64,000 nucleotides of DNA from CAG-103 sp048217285 (GTDB lineage Bacteria > Bacillota > Clostridia > Oscillospirales > Oscillospiraceae), in the NCBI GenBank assembly GCA_048217285.1, contig DBFWVW010000091.1:1-64000 (forward strand), in the 5' to 3' direction. How positions within the stretch are numbered: position 1 is the first letter of the stretch; every line of letters starts with the position of its first letter. Both the position numbers and the translations under genes were made by a program. Below the pieces are notes generated by a model that saw only the letters and a program-made list of their open reading frames with translations, searched no databases and was not told the DNA's origin. Positions 41,927 to 50,348 of this stretch are shown in pieces.

Positions 41927-44746
41927 TTATTTCTTTACATTCTTGCAAAACTCCATCAGGATCGTCGCGACCTGCTCACGGGTCGCGCTGCCCTGCGGGT
42001 TGAGGTAGGTCTGGCCGCCGTTGCTCGCGCCGGAGATCAGGCCCAGCGCCACGGCGTCTGCCAGAGCATCCTTCGCCCAGCCGGACACGCTGCCCGCATC
42101 CGGGAAAGTGCTCAGGTCAGCCGGTGTCCATGTGTGCTGGAGCTTCAGGATCTTATCCACGTATCCCATGAGGATGACCGCAATCTGCTCGCGTGTGACC
42201 GGCAGATCCGGAGCAAACGTCGTGTCGGACGTGCCGGAGACGACACCAGTCTGGTAAGCCCAGAGGATCGCGTCCTGCGCCCAGTGACCCGCAACGTCGG
42301 TAAACGGCATGGAGCCGGAAACCTTCGGCTCGCCCTCGAGGTTGTAGAGGATCTGCACGATCTGCGCGCGTGTTGTGGTCATAGACGGGGAGAATTTGTC
42401 GCCGCCCGTGCTGCCCATGAGCTTGTGCGTCACGCAATACTGGATGCCGTCATACGCCCAGTTACGGGTAACGTCGGAGAACATCTCCGTCACATCCACG
42501 TCGCTGCCGGTGGCCGGGATCGCTTCCGTCTTGGTCTCGCCGCAGCGGGTGCAGGTGTAGGTCTTGACGCCGTCTTCGGTCTCAGTCGGTTCCTTCGTCA
42601 CTTTGCCGCTGTCCCAGCTGTGGCCGAGCGCGTCCACGTAAGTGTCCACATAGCTGTTGCCGCAGGAGCAGGTGTGCGTCGTGTAACCCTTGTCCGTGCA
42701 GGTGGGCGCTGTCACAACAGCATCGTAGCTGTGGGTATGGGAAACATAATTGTAATGGATGTTGGCGTTTTTTAACGCGTCATTTTCGCCGTCAATCGTA
42801 ATGCCATTCCATGCTTCCTCCGTACCGGTAAAATACACATTTGTTAGGGATTCGCAGTCAGCGAAAGCACACCAGCCGATGCTCGTCACGCCATCCGGGA
42901 TCGTCACGCTTGTCAGAGATGTGCAGCCAGCGAAAGCCCAATCACCAATGCTCGTCACGCTGTCAGGGATCGTACATTCCGCAAGTGTGCCCGGGCACTG
43001 CACCAAAGTTGTCTTATCTTTGCTGAACAGAACACCGGATGCATCGCTGGAGTAATGACTGTTGCCCTCAGTGACCCATATACCGGTCAAAGCGGCACAA
43101 TTGCCGAATGCACCCCTGCCAATGCTCGTCACACCATCCGGGATTGTCACGCTGGTCAGAGAACTGCAATAACAGAAAGCACGATTGCCAATGCTCGTCA
43201 CGCTGTCCGGAATCGTCACGCTCGTCAGAGATTCGCATTCATAGAAAGCGTGACCATCAATGCTCGTCACACTGTCCGGGATCGTCACGCTGGTCAGAGA
43301 TGAGCAATCCTTGAAAGCACAATAGCCAATGCTCGTCACGCTGTCCGGGATCGTCACGCTCGTCAGAGATCTGCAAGCAGAGAAAGCCCAATCACCAATG
43401 CCCGTCACGCTGTCCGGGATCGTCACGCTTGTCAGAGATGTGCAGTCAAAGAAAGTCAAATCACGAATGCTCGTCACGCTGTCCGGAATCGTTACGCTTG
43501 TCAGAGATGCGCACTTCCGAAATGTTGCCTCACCAATGCTCGTCACACTGTCCGGGATCGTCACGCTCGTCAGAGATGTGCAGCCAGAGAAAGCAAACTC
43601 GCCAATGCTCGTCACACTGTCCGGGATCGTCACGCTGGTCAGAGATGTGCATTCAGAGAAAGTATACTCGCCAATGCTTGTCACGCCATCCGGGATCGTC
43701 ACGCTCGTCAGAGATGTGCAATTATAGAAAGCACTATTGCCAATGCTTGTCACGCCATCCGGGATCGTCACGCTGGTCAGAGATGTGCACCAATAGAAAG
43801 CCGAATCACCAATGCCCGTCACACTGTCCGGGATCGTCACGCTCGTCAGAGATGTGCACCAATAGAAAGCCGAATCACCAATGCTTGTCACGCTGCCCGG
43901 GATCGTACATTCCGCAAGTGTGCCCGGGCACTGCACCAAAGTTGTCTTATCTTTGCTGAACAGAACACCGGATGCATCGCTGGAGTAATAACTGTTGCCC
44001 TCAGTGACCCATATACCGGTCAAAGCGGCACAATTGCTGAATGCACCCCTGCCGATGCTTGTCACACTGTTCGGGATCGTCACACTCGTCAGAGATGTGC
44101 AATTCCTAAATGTATCCTCACCAATGCTTGTCACGCCATCCGGGATCGTCACGCTTGTCAGAGATGTGCAATCACAGAAAGCATCATCGCCAATGCTCGT
44201 CACACTGTCCGGGATCGTCACGCTTGTCAGAGATGTGCATTCATAGAAAGCCCACTCTCCAATGCTCGTCACGCTGTCCGGGATCGTCACGCTGGTCAGA
44301 GATACGCAGCCAGAGAAAGCACCATCACCAATGCTCGTCACGGTCACACCTTCGATTGTATGCGGAATATTGGCTTTGGTAACGGACAAATTGCAATCGG
44401 TAACGGTTCCTGTCTTTTTATCGAACGTGAGATAGCCGCCTTCCACAGCATATTTCACTTCCCCACCGCATTCACTGCAGTCGTCTCTGGTTGTCGTTTC
44501 CCCGGTATAAGTTTTGTCTCCGCACTCACATACCCGATAACCACGGTGCGGATGCGCAGATTCGTATTGCATACTGCCGTAAGTATGCTTCTTTGTGACG
44601 GTCATGTCACTTGCATACGGAAGGCTGCCCCATCGTGAATCCGACTGCACCCAACCGCGATAGTCTTCTCCCGCAGCAAAAGCGCCCGTCATCAGGAAGC
44701 TGGTTATTATGCAGAGAACTAAAAAGGCTGAAATAATACGTTTCAT
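41927..44746 (-). CDS. BspA-type leucine-rich repeat surface protein with SLH domains
   Basis: A 939-residue exported protein. A signal peptide (about 1-24, ending in GAFA) is followed by a short cysteine-rich region, then about 19 repeats of the BspA/LRR_5 type with consensus SLTSVTIPDSVTSIGxxAF (23 residues each). Two repeats carry a 35-residue insertion (GIWVTEGNS to TLAEC). Next come two modules of the HSYDAVVTAPTC and GHSWDSGKVT type with paired cysteines, and three S-layer homology domains at the end (FSDVTRNWAYD, FTDVAGHWAQD, VSGWAKDALAD) that tie it to the cell wall. It is probably an adhesin; ligand unknown. An ATG at 44758 is an alternative start. It sits between the spoIIIA and asp23-nusB clusters. 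Confidence 0.9.
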   Translation of the reverse strand: MKRIISAFLVLCIITSFLMTGAFAAGEDYRGWVQSDSRWGSLPYASDMTVTKKHTYGSMQYESAHPHRGYRVCECGDKTYTGETTTRDDCSECGGEVKYAVEGGYLTFDKKTGTVTDCNLSVTKANIPHTIEGVTVTSIGDGAFSGCVSLTSVTIPDSVTSIGEWAFYECTSLTSVTIPDSVTSIGDDAFCDCTSLTSVTIPDGVTSIGEDTFRNCTSLTSVTIPNSVTSIGRGAFSNCAALTGIWVTEGNSYYSSDASGVLFSKDKTTLVQCPGTLAECTIPGSVTSIGDSAFYWCTSLTSVTIPDSVTGIGDSAFYWCTSLTSVTIPDGVTSIGNSAFYNCTSLTSVTIPDGVTSIGEYTFSECTSLTSVTIPDSVTSIGEFAFSGCTSLTSVTIPDSVTSIGEATFRKCASLTSVTIPDSVTSIRDLTFFDCTSLTSVTIPDSVTGIGDWAFSACRSLTSVTIPDSVTSIGYCAFKDCSSLTSVTIPDSVTSIDGHAFYECESLTSVTIPDSVTSIGNRAFCYCSSLTSVTIPDGVTSIGRGAFGNCAALTGIWVTEGNSHYSSDASGVLFSKDKTTLVQCPGTLAECTIPDSVTSIGDWAFAGCTSLTSVTIPDGVTSIGWCAFADCESLTNVYFTGTEEAWNGITIDGENDALKNANIHYNYVSHTHSYDAVVTAPTCTDKGYTTHTCSCGNSYVDTYVDALGHSWDSGKVTKEPTETEDGVKTYTCTRCGETKTEAIPATGSDVDVTEMFSDVTRNWAYDGIQYCVTHKLMGSTGGDKFSPSMTTTRAQIVQILYNLEGEPKVSGSMPFTDVAGHWAQDAILWAYQTGVVSGTSDTTFAPDLPVTREQIAVILMGYVDKILKLQHTWTPADLSTFPDAGSVSGWAKDALADAVALGLISGASNGGQTYLNPQGSATREQVATILMEFCKNVKK
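42830..44340 (-). repeat. Tandem 69-bp coding repeats of the LRR gene
   Basis: The leucine-rich repeats are nearly identical at DNA level (units of 69 bases, recurring cores such as GGGATCGTCACGCT and GTCAGAGATGTGCA). Two copies of a longer block, 42966-43131 and 43899-44064, differ at only a few bases and are 933 bases (311 codons) apart, so exchange between them would keep the frame. Confidence 0.9.
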
Positions 44747-44758
44747 ATTTTCGACCAT

Positions 44759-45261
44759 ACCTTTCCAAAAACACAAATGCTTAAAAATCTGCAAATTGTC
44801 TTAAATACAAGCAAACAACAGGCCGCACAGAATGAGTTATACGGCTTTCACTCAAGATTTGTTTCTTCATGTTTTCCCTCCTATAAATTCCTTGCTGCCC
44901 GCTGATTTACGGCTGCACTGCCGTCCACGCAGTGTGCTTCATTTCCGGCGGCCGGTATACCCGCAATATCGGCAAGCAACGTCTGCAATCAAAATAACAT
45001 TTTTTATCCGTTTTTCCAAGGAAACGACATTTTTGGCACACTTTTCTGCAGAATTTGCACGTAATTCGTGTGTTCTGGCAGCAGCATCGCAGAATGTGGA
45101 CTGCTTTCGCTCCGCTTCGCTGGGAAGGAAAAATGATGATCCATCGTCTCCTTGGGAGAGAAATGCGGCTGTACCCTATATTTCGGGAATGGTCAAGTCA
45201 ACAATTGGACAATATAATGCAATAAAGAGTACAAATTATTGGACAGTGAGGAGGTATGGGC
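44759..45261. other. Intergenic region between LRR gene and HTH gene
   Basis: About 500 bases without a convincing gene. Open frames here lack ribosome sites and do not resemble proteins. The left part is the unmarked upstream region of the LRR gene on the minus strand. The right part (45180-45261) is AT-rich and holds the HTH gene promoter and the direct repeat ATTGGACA. Confidence 0.6.
45190..45245 (+). promoter_or_regulatory. Promoter and direct repeats before HTH gene
   Basis: TGGTCA (45190-45195), spacer 17, perfect TATAAT (45213-45218). The octamer ATTGGACA occurs at 45204-45211, next to the -10 element, and again at 45238-45245 just before the ribosome site; these are possible operators for the encoded repressor-like protein. 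Confidence 0.5.
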
Positions 45262-45477
45262 ATGATCACCTACGCCCCGCTATGGGAGACAATGAAGCAG
45301 CGGCGCATCACGACCTACACCCTGATCAAAAACTACGCATTCAGCCGCGGTACACTGGACTCTCTCAAGCACAACCGCAATATCACCACCGCGACGCTCA
45401 ATGACCTTTGCAGCATTCTTTCCTGCCGCGTGGAGGATGTGCTGGCCTATATCCCGGACGAGCCTGCAGAATCGTAA
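45262..45477 (+). CDS. Small XRE-family HTH regulator
   Basis: A 71-residue Cro/CI-type helix-turn-helix protein (HTH_26 group). The recognition region is FSRGTLDSLKHNRNITTATL (about 27-46), followed by the typical CSILSCRVEDVLAYIPD end. The ATG at 45262 has GAGGAGG seven bases upstream; the ATG at 45256 is too close. Such single-domain regulators often autoregulate. It reads away from the LRR gene and toward the spoIIIA operon, ending at a terminator; its targets are unknown. Confidence 0.85.
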   Translation: MITYAPLWETMKQRRITTYTLIKNYAFSRGTLDSLKHNRNITTATLNDLCSILSCRVEDVLAYIPDEPAES

Positions 45478-45512
45478 CTGCCCATTTCCGATTGAGAAAT
45501 GGGCAGTTTTCC
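45477..45512 (+). terminator. Terminator after HTH gene
   Basis: ACTGCCCATTTC and GAAATGGGCAGT (12-base stem), followed by TTTTCC. Confidence 0.9.
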
Positions 45513-45540
45513 TTTCAATGGTGGCATCTAAATGACAGCA

Positions 45541-45564
45541 CCCCCGCTCCAATCGGAGCGGGGG
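45541..45564 (-). terminator. Hairpin after spoIIIAH
   Basis: CCCCCGCTCC and GGAGCGGGGG with a 4-base loop. It lies 19 bases past the spoIIIAH stop. The T-tract on the minus strand is poor, so termination there is likely but not certain. Confidence 0.6.
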
Positions 45565-45582
45565 CGCGTTTTTCATGATCAT

Positions 45583-46152
45583 TCACTGTGCGTTATGCGC
45601 GTCGGCCTTGACTTCGATGACTTTGATCTGCGGTGCGGTATAGTCCGTCTCTTTGACGATCGTGTCCGTGATCGTAGCGACCTGCGCCGTGCTCAACCCG
45701 TCGGCTGGTGCGGGTACAGCGACTGTGATGCCCTCATCCGTGATATAGACCACGCACTCGGAAAAATCCTTGGCCAGCAGGAGATTTTCGATCTGCGTTT
45801 CCGTCATGGAGTCACTCGCCATGGCGGAGATGGCGCTCATGGCACTGTCGATCGTCGCCTGCGAAGCGCCCTCTGCCGTCGAGGCCGATTTGAGCAGCGA
45901 CAGCGCTTCGTCGCGCGACTGCTGGCGCGTCAGGCGTGCTTTGGCAAAGTAATCATCGGATGCCGATGCCGACGCCGACGCTGCGGCCGCTTCCTCCTCC
46001 GCCTTGACCGCTGCTGTGGCGGCGTCCTCGGCAGCGGCCATTTCCGCGTCCGCTTTTCCCCACTGGGTGTTGTACGACCAGTTAAAGTAGATCGCGGCGC
46101 AGACAAACAGCAGCACCACAATGATCGCAATGTTTCGTTTGGTTTTTTTCAT
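45583..46152 (-). CDS. spoIIIAH: Stage III sporulation protein AH
   Basis: A 189-residue bitopic protein: one membrane helix (about 8-26), an Ala/Glu/Ser-rich linker, and a C-terminal YscJ/FliF-like ring-building domain (about 70-185; LTRQQSRDEALSLL, ASDSMTETQIENLLLAK). SpoIIIAH in the mother-cell membrane binds SpoIIQ of the forespore to form the feeding-tube channel. It is the last gene of the spoIIIA operon, 13 bases after spoIIIAG. Confidence 0.93.
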   Translation of the reverse strand: MKKTKRNIAIIVVLLFVCAAIYFNWSYNTQWGKADAEMAAAEDAATAAVKAEEEAAAASASASASDDYFAKARLTRQQSRDEALSLLKSASTAEGASQATIDSAMSAISAMASDSMTETQIENLLLAKDFSECVVYITDEGITVAVPAPADGLSTAQVATITDTIVKETDYTAPQIKVIEVKADAHNAQ

Positions 46153-46165
46153 AGTCGCCCTCCCG

Positions 46166-46660
46166 TTATTTTGATTGCGAATCCGGCTGCTTTCTGAGCA
46201 CGGAAATGTGATCTGTGCTCAGGCCGGTAAATTGTGCCACTGCCTGCGTGACGGCGAGCTGCACCTGCGGTGAATCCGCCCCGTCGCAGACGACAACCGC
46301 ACCAAGATACTGCGGACTGACCGTTTTCAGCTCTACCGCCTCCTGTGCCCCGCCGCCGGCGGCGATGATCGTCGGCTCCCCGGCATCGTCCGTTGCCAGC
46401 TCCCGCTCCGCCGAGCAGCGGTAGGACAGCAGCACCTGCACTTGTCCGGCACCGCTGATCTGCTGCAGCAGTTGTGTGAGGCGCTGCTCCTCGGCTTGGA
46501 TCGTCTGCGTTTGTGTCTGTTCGGAAGCGGTCTGCGCCTGCGCTGTCTTGGCCTTTGTCTTGCTTCCGGTCGGCAGCAGGAGCAGGATCAGCCCCACGAG
46601 TAAAATGATGAGAACGTATTTGTACTTGGCTGCGAAAGCACTGAGTTTTCGTGTGTTCAT
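46166..46660 (-). CDS. spoIIIAG: Stage III sporulation protein AG
   Basis: A 164-residue protein with one membrane helix (about 15-31), a Gln/Thr-rich linker and a ring-building domain (EEQRLTQLLQQISGAGQVQV, then PQYLGAVVVCDGADSPQVQLAV). It forms the large ring of the SpoIIIA-SpoIIQ channel. The ATG at 46660 overlaps the spoIIIAF stop (ATGA) and has GGAG eight bases upstream; the ATG at 46675 overlaps the ribosome site. Confidence 0.92.
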   Translation of the reverse strand: MNTRKLSAFAAKYKYVLIILLVGLILLLLPTGSKTKAKTAQAQTASEQTQTQTIQAEEQRLTQLLQQISGAGQVQVLLSYRCSAERELATDDAGEPTIIAAGGGAQEAVELKTVSPQYLGAVVVCDGADSPQVQLAVTQAVAQFTGLSTDHISVLRKQPDSQSK

Positions 46661-47142
46661 GATGTGCTGCTCCATTCCTGCCGTGCGCGCGGGATCCCGA
46701 GGTCAGCCTCGATGATTTGCGCCAGCCGGCTGTTTTCTGCCGCCTGCCCGGATGTGATCAGTCGGACGGACTGCGGATACCAGTAACCGTCTGTGCTCCA
46801 CTGCAGTGTGACCTGCGCATCGTCGAGCGCTGCGCCGCACTGCGCGGCTTTGTCCAATATATATGTGCGCATTTCGGATTCTATGACCGTGCGCTGTAAA
46901 CGATCGCTGCTGTCGGATACCGTGCCGTCCGTTGTCACCGAAACGTGATAGTCCTGCAGCGCGGCTGCATAAGTGTCATAATCGAACGTCACCAGCGGCG
47001 AGAACAGCAGACACGTCAGGGCAACGCCGCCAGCCAGCTTCGTGACGCGCCGGAGGCTCTCAGACGTTGGAAACAGGGATGCCAGCGCCGTCAGTAGCGC
47101 CACGCCTGCCAGACTGAGCAGCCAAGCCCGTAAAGATTCCAT
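46657..47142 (-). CDS. spoIIIAF: Stage III sporulation protein AF
   Basis: A 161-residue protein with two N-terminal membrane helices (about 5-24 and 33-50) and a small soluble domain with a ring-building-like fold. It belongs to the SpoIIIA complex. The start at 47142 shares one base with the spoIIIAE stop (TGATG). Confidence 0.88.
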   Translation of the reverse strand: MESLRAWLLSLAGVALLTALASLFPTSESLRRVTKLAGGVALTCLLFSPLVTFDYDTYAAALQDYHVSVTTDGTVSDSSDRLQRTVIESEMRTYILDKAAQCGAALDDAQVTLQWSTDGYWYPQSVRLITSGQAAENSRLAQIIEADLGIPRARQEWSSTS

Positions 47143-48251
47143 CAACCCGTCACCGCCTTCATACTCGATACGACCGAGAGAAATAAAATGAGCGACGCCA
47201 CGCCCACCATCCCCAACAGGAAGCCATACACGTCAGCAAAGCCGTCGATCAGCCGTCCGACCCGCTTGTCCGCAAAGGACTCGGCGATACCGGCCGCAAG
47301 TTTATACAGAACATAGTGCACAGCAAGCTGCAGATACGGCGTAACGCACACGGCGGCAACGCTGACGACGCCGACAATGCCAATGCCGCTGCGCAGAATC
47401 GCAGCGCTGGAAGTGACCGTGGATGCCGCATCGGCCACGATGCTGCCGACGACCGGGAGCGCTGCGGAGACGGCGGTCTTGACTGCTTTGGCTGCAGCTG
47501 CATCCGCCGAGCCGGTAAGGATACCCGTCAGCGACAGGTAGAGCGTGAACACACTCGCAAAGCCAATGAGCAGCAGGCGAAATGCCTTGCGCAGCAGTCC
47601 GCTGAGGGATGCGAGCACGTCATTCTCGAGTGTTGTACCGCAGATGACTGTTCCCGCATACAGATACAGCAGCGGCAGAAGCACCGCCGTCTCCGCAGAC
47701 AGGAGCACGTCCAGAAACAGCGATGTCGCCGCGTATTTTGCGGCCGCCGATGTTGCCGCGCCGCTCGCCGCCGCTGCGGCGCACATACTCGGCAGCAGGA
47801 TCTTCGAAAAATCGCGCAGCGTGGCAAGCGCCTCGCTGCCTGCGGTGATGCACGAGGTCACGTGGGTCACGCTCAGCGCAGCGACCGCAACCGTGCCTGC
47901 CATCTGCGTGACTTTTCCACAAGCCCCATTCGCCGAAAGGGACGCGCACAGTGCCGACAAAAACACGATCGCCAGCAGCAGTGCCGCATTGCGTGCCGCG
48001 GATGCAACGGCTCCGCCACCCTCGCGCAGTGCATAGGCCCACAGTTTTGCGAGCAGGGACTGCGGTTGTGCGCTATCCGCAACGGACAACGACCCAAACG
48101 CATCATAAGCCTCTTCCGGGAGCGCGGATTCCAGTGCCTCCGTGCCAAAATCCGATGCCTGTTCGGCCGCAACATCGTAGGCGAACGCGCATGGCGTGCA
48201 CACTGCCAACACCAGCAATACGCTCAAAAGCACAAGCAGCCGCCTTTTCAT
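47142..48251 (-). CDS. spoIIIAE: Stage III sporulation protein AE
   Basis: A 369-residue polytopic membrane protein with a cleavable signal-like N-terminus (MKRRLLVLLSVLLVLAVC, ending in AFA) and about seven further hydrophobic segments; the region CITAGSEALATLRDFSKILLP (about 143-163) is family-typical. It is probably a permease-like part of the channel. The ATG at 48251 overlaps the spoIIIAD stop and has GGAGA upstream. Confidence 0.92.
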   Translation of the reverse strand: MKRRLLVLLSVLLVLAVCTPCAFAYDVAAEQASDFGTEALESALPEEAYDAFGSLSVADSAQPQSLLAKLWAYALREGGGAVASAARNAALLLAIVFLSALCASLSANGACGKVTQMAGTVAVAALSVTHVTSCITAGSEALATLRDFSKILLPSMCAAAAASGAATSAAAKYAATSLFLDVLLSAETAVLLPLLYLYAGTVICGTTLENDVLASLSGLLRKAFRLLLIGFASVFTLYLSLTGILTGSADAAAAKAVKTAVSAALPVVGSIVADAASTVTSSAAILRSGIGIVGVVSVAAVCVTPYLQLAVHYVLYKLAAGIAESFADKRVGRLIDGFADVYGFLLGMVGVASLILFLSVVSSMKAVTG

Positions 48252-48634
48252 AAGCATTCTCCGATCATGTTCAGAAACGTATGCATCAGCGGCAGTGCGG
48301 CATAGAGCGCGGCCGCTACGCCCACGAGCTGCACCGCACAGGCACCAGCGGCCTGTCCGGCATCTTTGCAGAGACTCTCCCCGATCATCGTCAGGATGCT
48401 GATCGTCATGCACTTGAGCAGCGGCCCGGTGTAGACGCCGGACAAGTCGCTGAGCGCGATGGCATCGCGGAAAAACGATGCCAACGGCTCCAGCAGACCA
48501 ATGCACAAAAACAGTGCCAGCAGAGCTGCCGCGATGCTCAGCAGGAGCGACATACCAGGCACGGTCTTGTAGACCGTGGCGGCGGCAGCAGCGGCAATGA
48601 CCACGATGATGATCGCCTGAAAGACCGTCTCCAT
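48248..48634 (-). CDS. spoIIIAD: Stage III sporulation protein AD
   Basis: A 128-residue membrane protein with four hydrophobic segments, homologous to SpoIIIAD. GESLCKDAGQAAGACAVQLVG in the C-terminal half is the conserved part. It is coupled to spoIIIAC (TGATG) and spoIIIAE (ATGA). Confidence 0.92.
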   Translation of the reverse strand: METVFQAIIIVVIAAAAAATVYKTVPGMSLLLSIAAALLALFLCIGLLEPLASFFRDAIALSDLSGVYTGPLLKCMTISILTMIGESLCKDAGQAAGACAVQLVGVAAALYAALPLMHTFLNMIGECL

Positions 48635-48828
48635 CACAAAGAAAACAGGCTCTTGATCAGATCGAACAGTTCACTGATCTTCTGAATCACCAGCACCAGC
48701 ACCACGACAAGACCGGCAATGGTCGTCATGAGTGCCTGCTCGTCGCGCCCGGCGCGTGAGAGCAGAATATTAAGTACGGCGACCAGAATGCCGATCGCCG
48801 CGATCTTAAAAACAAGGTCAACGTCCAT
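48634..48828 (-). CDS. spoIIIAC: Stage III sporulation protein AC
   Basis: A 64-residue protein with two membrane helices (about 5-22 and 33-50), in the usual size and form of SpoIIIAC (FKIAAIGILVAVLNILL, GRDEQALMTTIAG). The ATG at 48828 follows CAGGAGG. Confidence 0.93.
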   Translation of the reverse strand: MDVDLVFKIAAIGILVAVLNILLSRAGRDEQALMTTIAGLVVVLVLVIQKISELFDLIKSLFSL

Positions 48829-48845
48829 AAGCGCCTCCTGTGTCA

Positions 48846-49358
48846 TCAAAACAAAGCCACGGCAGCCAGTAGGCCAAGTGTTGCGCCGAGGCCGCAAAAC
48901 AGTTTGCCGCGCTGCGTCGTATCCGTCTGCATCTGGGCAGTGGCAGCCTGCAGCGTCTCTATGCAGGTGTCCAGCGCACCGCGCTGGAGCTGCACGTCAT
49001 ACTTCCCGAGCTGTTCGCCCAACGCCAACAGTGCCACACGCACATCAGGCGCAAGTATGTCCAGCGCCTGAAATGCGGCCGCCCAGCTCTCGGAAAACGA
49101 CCGGTCCCCATCCGCGATGCTGTCTGCGAGCGAAGCGTACTGCGTGCTCAGCGGCTCCGGCGCGCTCGCCGCCAGGTGGCGCAGCGCCTCTGGCAGCGGC
49201 AGCAGACGACCGACGATATCGCTCCGCAGCAGACTCAGACTGTCGATCATCGCCGTGAGCAGCCGCAGCCGCAGCCGCAGTTCCTGCCGCAGCGCGAATC
49301 CGACAGCCGTGCTGCCCAGAAACAGCAGTGCCGCCCCCAACCAGTGCAGCCATGTCAT
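48846..49358 (-). CDS. spoIIIAB: Stage III sporulation protein AB
   Basis: A 170-residue SpoIIIAB: an N-terminal membrane helix (about 4-22), a helical cytoplasmic part (RLRLLTAMIDSLSLLRSDI) and a second hydrophobic segment at the C-terminus (GLGATLGLLAAVALF). It resembles GspF-type membrane proteins of secretion systems. Its start overlaps the spoIIIAA stop (ATGA). Confidence 0.9.
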   Translation of the reverse strand: MTWLHWLGAALLFLGSTAVGFALRQELRLRLRLLTAMIDSLSLLRSDIVGRLLPLPEALRHLAASAPEPLSTQYASLADSIADGDRSFSESWAAAFQALDILAPDVRVALLALGEQLGKYDVQLQRGALDTCIETLQAATAQMQTDTTQRGKLFCGLGATLGLLAAVALF

Positions 49359-50236
49359 GTCAGGTCCTCAACAGTATAGACGCGCTCGCCACCGTTGCGC
49401 GTGATGCACACGGCGCGGCGGAAAATATGCTCGTCCAGCAGCGCGCGGTACAGCGCCCGGTGCCGCAGCGCTGCGACGCTCTGTGCGTGCGCCGTCGCCA
49501 GCAGCGCGACACCGCAGCCGGCGGCAATACGGATGGCCTCAATATCCTCCGGAGCGCTGATCTCATCAAATGCCAGCACATCCGGCCGCATGGCGCGCAG
49601 GAGCATCATACAGCAGGCCGCTTTTTGCCCCCCGGTCATCACGTCCGTATTCGCGCCGACATCAAACTGCGGCGCGCGATTCTGCACAGCTGCGATCTCG
49701 CCGCGTTCGTCCATGAGCGAGATACGTGTGCCCATATCAGACAGGCGGCGCACGCATTCACGCAGCAGCGTCGTCTTCCCGTTGCCGGGCGGTGAGAGGA
49801 TGAGCGTGCTGCAAAATCCGTCCTTGAGCAGTTGCGGCAAAAGGCTGTCCGCACAGCCGGGCACCGTGTGCGGTATCCGCACGGATACGGAGCTCAACTG
49901 CCGGATGCCGTCAATTTGTCCGGCAGCCTGTCCGTAAGCACAGCCGCAGAGTCCAACACGACAGCCGCCGGCCGTTTGTAAGTACCCTTGTCGGATCTGC
50001 TCTCCGGCCGCATAAACGGACGCCCCCGTCGCGCGCTCGAGCAGATAATCCAGATCTCCAGCCAGAACGGCGCGGCATTCCGCCGGGTACGCATGCGCCT
50101 GGGTCAGCAGCACGGGCACCTGACCAATGCGGCAGCAGATCTCCTCTACCAGTTCCTGCCGGTCGCGTTGCGTGTGCGCAATGGCCTGTCCCAGCGCCGG
50201 CGGGAACAGCGCCAGCGCCTGATTTGTAAAGATCAT
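49355..50236 (-). CDS. spoIIIAA: Stage III sporulation protein AA (ATPase)
   Basis: A 293-residue secretion-type ATPase. Walker A is SPPGNGKTTLLRE (about 145-157), Walker B is RPDVLAFDEI (about 217-226), and DERGEIAAV lies between. It is thought to power the SpoIIIA channel. First gene of the eight-gene operon; the ATG at 50236 has GAGGAGGG upstream. Transcription by sigma-E in the mother cell is expected; GCGCATAGGATG near 50265 could be part of such a promoter but I could not match a -35. Confidence 0.94.
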   Translation of the reverse strand: MIFTNQALALFPPALGQAIAHTQRDRQELVEEICCRIGQVPVLLTQAHAYPAECRAVLAGDLDYLLERATGASVYAAGEQIRQGYLQTAGGCRVGLCGCAYGQAAGQIDGIRQLSSVSVRIPHTVPGCADSLLPQLLKDGFCSTLILSPPGNGKTTLLRECVRRLSDMGTRISLMDERGEIAAVQNRAPQFDVGANTDVMTGGQKAACCMMLLRAMRPDVLAFDEISAPEDIEAIRIAAGCGVALLATAHAQSVAALRHRALYRALLDEHIFRRAVCITRNGGERVYTVEDLT

Positions 50237-50294
50237 GGTAGTCCCTCCTCTTTTGTTCTGCCACATCCTATGCGCGCTCCGCGCGCGGCAGAAC

Positions 50295-50325
50295 ACAAAA
50301 AGAGAGGCAGCCGAATGGCTGCCTC
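50295..50325 (-). terminator. Terminator after DUF1015 gene
   Basis: GAGAGGCAGCC and GGCTGCCTCTC form an 11-base stem followed on the minus strand by TTTTTGTG. It isolates the spoIIIA operon from glpK-DUF1015. Confidence 0.93.
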
Positions 50326-50348
50326 TCAAACAGTGTATTATGCAGTTG

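Noticed and set aside
42830..44340. Repeats as a possible CRISPR array
   Set aside because: The repeats are 69-base coding units of LRR proteins with no unique spacers between identical direct repeats and no cas genes nearby.
44832..45404. 190-codon open frame overlapping the HTH gene
   Set aside because: No ribosome site, no recognisable domain, odd composition, and the overlapping 71-residue HTH frame is clearly the real gene.
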